Shown here in pieces: positions 61,491 to 64,000 of a stretch of 64,000 bases of DNA. Origin of the DNA: Pseudomonadota bacterium (GTDB taxonomy: Bacteria; Pseudomonadota; Alphaproteobacteria; Micavibrionales; CSBR16-224); NCBI GenBank assembly GCA_013285465.1, contig CP053449.1:2442735-2506734 (forward strand), written 5' to 3'. Below the pieces are notes generated by a model. The model had not been told where the DNA came from. It saw only the letters and a program-made list of their open reading frames with translations, and did no database searches. Each line of letters begins with the position of its first letter. Position 1 is the first letter of the stretch. The translations under genes and the position numbers were made by a program.

Positions 61491-63053
61491 ATGACCGATA
61501 ATAAAAAAAGCTATTACATCACCACGCCGATCTATTACGTCAATGACAAGCCGCATCTGGGGCACGCCTATACGACTGTGGCCTGTGACGTGCTGGCGCG
61601 TTTCAAACGGCTGGACGGATATGATGTCAAATTTCTGACCGGCACGGATGAACACGGGTTAAAAATTTACCAGACCGCAGAAAAACAGGGGATCACCCCG
61701 CAGGAGCTGACCGACCGCGTTTCCGTCAATTTCCGCGAAATGGGCGCGTTGATGAATATTTCCAATGACCGGTTCATCCGCACCACCGACCCCGCACATA
61801 AAAAAGCCGCGCAGGCGATCTGGCAAAAAATGCAGGATAACGGCGATATCTATCTGGATAAATATGCCGGCTGGTATTCGGTGCGTGACGAGGCCTTTTA
61901 CAGTGAAGATGAAATCACCGAGGACGAAAACGGTGAAAAACTCAGCCCCTTCGGCAGCCCTTGCGAATGGACGGAAGAGGAAAGCTATTTCTTTAAGCTC
62001 TCGGCATGGGAGGAGAAACTGCTGGCTTTCTATGACGCCAATCCCGATTTTATTCTGCCGCCCTCCCGCCGGAATGAAGTCGTCAGTTTTGTCAAAGGCG
62101 GGCTGCGCGATTTGTCGATCAGCCGCACAACCTTTGACTGGGGTGTGAAAGTCCCCGGTGATGAGAAACATGTCATGTATGTCTGGGTTGACGCGCTGAC
62201 CAATTATATCAGCGCCCTCGGCTATCCCGATACAGCGGCAGAGGATTTTCAAAAATTCTGGCCTGCCGATCTGCATATGGTCGGCAAGGATATTCTGCGT
62301 TTTCACGCGGTTTACTGGCCGGCCTTTTTAATGTCTGCAGGTATTGAATTGCCCAAGCGTATTTTTGCCCATGGCTGGTGGACGGCGGAAGGCAAGAAAA
62401 TGTCGAAATCCGTCGGCAATGTCATCGTCCCCGCCGAAGCGGTGGAAAAATACGGGCTGGATCAGCTGCGTTATTTCATCCTGCGTGAAGTGCCGTTCGG
62501 CAATGACGGTGATTTTTCCCATGATGCGATGGTCGGACGCATGAACAGCGATCTTGCCAATAATCTCGGCAATCTCGCCCAGCGCAGCCTGTCGATGATC
62601 GCCAAAAACTGCGACGGTAAAATCCCCGCAGCAGGCGCTTTCACAGACGAAGACACCGCTCTGCTGAAAGCCTGCGGCACGGAATTACTGGATGCACTGC
62701 GCAAGGAGCTTGACGGACAAATGTTCCACAAAGCGCTGGAAACGGTCTGGCGTGTATTGAATGATGCCAATGCCTATATTGACGCGCAGGCGCCATGGAC
62801 ATTAAAAAAGACCGACCCCGCGCGGATGGCAACCGTGCTTTATGTTGTTGCTGAAACCGTGCGCAATATCGGTATTCTGCTGCAGCCGGTGATGCCGGAA
62901 AGCACGGCGAAACTTCTCGACCTGCTCGCGCTGTCTGAAAATGAACGCAGCTTCGCCTTTATCGGCGCAGATCACGCGCTGAAAACAGGCACGGAACTCC
63001 CGACCCCGCAGGGCGTGTTCCCGCGCTATGTCGAAGAGACCGAAGCCGCGTAA
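61491..63053 (+). CDS. metG: Methionyl-tRNA synthetase
   Basis: 520-residue class I enzyme. HLGH is at residues 22-25 and KMSKS begins at K303 ([11 protein letters not shown]). It lacks the zinc knuckle Cys and the C-terminal dimerisation domain, which is the short form usual in alphaproteobacteria. Lies 11 bp after holB and is probably part of the same transcript. Confidence 0.96.
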   Translation: MTDNKKSYYITTPIYYVNDKPHLGHAYTTVACDVLARFKRLDGYDVKFLTGTDEHGLKIYQTAEKQGITPQELTDRVSVNFREMGALMNISNDRFIRTTDPAHKKAAQAIWQKMQDNGDIYLDKYAGWYSVRDEAFYSEDEITEDENGEKLSPFGSPCEWTEEESYFFKLSAWEEKLLAFYDANPDFILPPSRRNEVVSFVKGGLRDLSISRTTFDWGVKVPGDEKHVMYVWVDALTNYISALGYPDTAAEDFQKFWPADLHMVGKDILRFHAVYWPAFLMSAGIELPKRIFAHGWWTAEGKKMSKSVGNVIVPAEAVEKYGLDQLRYFILREVPFGNDGDFSHDAMVGRMNSDLANNLGNLAQRSLSMIAKNCDGKIPAAGAFTDEDTALLKACGTELLDALRKELDGQMFHKALETVWRVLNDANAYIDAQAPWTLKKTDPARMATVLYVVAETVRNIGILLQPVMPESTAKLLDLLALSENERSFAFIGADHALKTGTELPTPQGVFPRYVEETEAA

Positions 63054-63070
63054 CAGCATCATAAAGTAAA

Positions 63071-63388
63071 TCAGGCGCTTGATATTTTCATCAGAACAAG
63101 CCCCGACACAATAAGAACAGCCGCAAGGATTCTCACAATATTCACAGGCTCGGCCAGTAAAGCGATCCCGACAAGGAAAGCGCCGACAGCTCCAATTCCC
63201 GTCCAGATCGTATAAGCCGTGCCCAGCGGAATACTGCGCATTGCCATCGCCAGCAGCGTGAAACTGCCCAGCATTGTCACCAATGTAATAAATGTCGGCA
63301 TAGGCCGGCTGAAACCGTAGGACTGCTTCATCGCATAAGCCCAGACAACCTCAAGAATACCGGCAATAATAAGATAGAACCAGGACAT
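63071..63388 (-). CDS. gdx: SMR-family guanidinium exporter (Gdx/SugE)
   Basis: A 105-residue four-helix protein of the small multidrug resistance family. It starts MSWFYLIIAGILEVVWAYAM with the essential membrane Glu (E13), and has GTAYTIWTGIGAVGAFLVGI, the Gdx/SugE signature (G-T-A-Y-x-x-W-T-G-I-G). Gdx proteins export guanidinium in exchange for protons. The upstream ACGA double hairpin fits this role. Start behind GATGGAGGGG. Confidence 0.92.
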   Translation of the reverse strand: MSWFYLIIAGILEVVWAYAMKQSYGFSRPMPTFITLVTMLGSFTLLAMAMRSIPLGTAYTIWTGIGAVGAFLVGIALLAEPVNIVRILAAVLIVSGLVLMKISSA

Positions 63389-63411
63389 AACCCCTCCATC
63401 ATTCAACAAGA

Positions 63412-63460
63412 TCAGGTCGTCCTGAAAATGGCTGCCCAAAACGGGGGAGGTCGTCCCCCT
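63412..63460 (-). promoter_or_regulatory. Guanidine-II (mini-ykkC) riboswitch
   Basis: In the 5' leader of gdx two short hairpins both carry the loop ACGA. The first is GGGGG-ACGA-CCTCC (63459-63446, one G-U pair), the second TCAGG-ACGA-CCTGA (63425-63412), with a 20-nt linker. This is the guanidine-II consensus (paired ACGR loops). The second hairpin ends about 11 nt before the Shine-Dalgarno GGAGGGG, so ligand binding would open or close the ribosome site; in this class guanidine turns expression on. Confidence 0.85.
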
Positions 63461-63512
63461 TTTAAAGAAAATACGCTAGCGCAAATGATGCGTTTGAACA
63501 ATTAATTATCGC

Positions 63513-63983
63513 TCAGGATTTCACAGGCACAAACATCACAATATCCGCGGTCTGCACCGGATCGCCGTTCTGGTTTTTGGTGGTGTTCAGCATTTTGACA
63601 ACACCCAGATGCGGTTTCGATTTTGACGGTGTCACATCTTTGACCAGACATTCCACCGTCAATTTGTCATCGGGATAAACGGGGCGCGGCCAGCTGAGAT
63701 TTTCAATCGTCCGCCCGATCATGCCGCCGTAGATGTTCGGGCAGGCCATGGTAAAAAGACGCATCGACAGGCTGGCGGTATGCCAGCCGCTGGCAACCAA
63801 TGTGCCAAAAACGGAGTCCTTTGCCGCCTCCTCATCCAGATGGAAAAATTGCGGGTCATATTGCGCGGCATATTCCTTGATCGCCGCGCGTGACACATCG
63901 ACGGGACCTGCCGTAAAAATCTGCCCCGCTTTAAAATCATCCAGATAATAATAATCCGTGTTTTTATTTTCAACCTGTTCCAT
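63513..63983 (-). CDS. MaoC-family dehydratase
   Basis: A 156-residue hot-dog-fold protein with the R-specific hydratase pattern: YDPQFFHLDEEAAKDSVFG (the Asp and His of hydratase motif 2), then LVASGWHTASLSMRL. Such enzymes hydrate enoyl-CoA or related thioesters. The specific substrate is unknown. Start at 63983 behind AAGGAAAG; gene lies upstream of, and in the same direction as, the riboswitch-gdx unit. Confidence 0.85.
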   Translation of the reverse strand: MEQVENKNTDYYYLDDFKAGQIFTAGPVDVSRAAIKEYAAQYDPQFFHLDEEAAKDSVFGTLVASGWHTASLSMRLFTMACPNIYGGMIGRTIENLSWPRPVYPDDKLTVECLVKDVTPSKSKPHLGVVKMLNTTKNQNGDPVQTADIVMFVPVKS

Positions 63984-64000
63984 ATCCGCGTTCTTTCCTT

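Noticed and set aside
1-64000. CRISPR array or rRNA operon
   Set aside because: No regularly spaced direct repeats and no rRNA-like conserved segments were seen.

Overview
The window reads as a chromosomal segment of a Gram-negative alphaproteobacterium of moderate GC. Signs of this are an LptF/LptG pair, a HflC-DUF2065-DegP block, sigma-54, a long-chain polyprenyl synthase, a TAT-signal oxidoreductase and LipB. No rRNA and no CRISPR array are visible. I cannot place it to genus; a Micavibrio-like or other deep-branching alphaproteobacterium is a guess.

Layout. 1-4.6 kb: small metabolic genes (ArsC-like reductase, Sel1 protein, saccharopine-dehydrogenase-like protein, nitrilase). 5.0-7.3 kb: a FadE-type acyl-CoA dehydrogenase split by a 4-bp tandem duplication. 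8.4-20.1 kb: a tightly overlapping purine operon, purF-purE-purC-purD-purN-purL-purQ-purH-purM, covering PRPP to IMP except PurB (and PurK, if one is needed); several of its proteins are of unusual length. 20.2-34.9 kb: housekeeping genes (trmN6-like, ispB, rpoN with two unknown partners, holC, pepA, lptFG, miaA, degP, hflC). 35.0-40.7 kb: tRNA-Leu(GAG) with perfect palindromic flanks, a second gene broken by a short tandem duplication (7 bp), lipB, a large FecR/cadherin-like secreted protein and guaA.

40.7-53.05 kb is a likely integrated mobilizable island directly downstream of guaA. It carries a tyrosine integrase, a truncated relaxase, MobC, a MntA/HepT toxin-antitoxin pair, a DUF2268-type zinc protease, IS debris and an ArdC antirestriction protein. 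Its cargo is a six-gene, mostly overlapping operon (46.4-51.5 kb): thymidylate-kinase-like P-loop kinase, radical SAM enzyme, MazG-like protein, Nudix hydrolase, sugar-1-phosphate nucleotidyltransferase and UDP-GlcNAc 2-epimerase. I do not recognise this combination as a named system. It is the best candidate here for an undescribed pathway, either a modified nucleotide or nucleotide-sugar product or a defence module.

53.1-64 kb returns to chromosomal genes: an esterase, HAD hydrolase, GNAT, ileS, the housekeeping tmk-holB-metG run, a Gdx/SugE guanidinium exporter preceded by what looks like a guanidine-II riboswitch, and a MaoC dehydratase.
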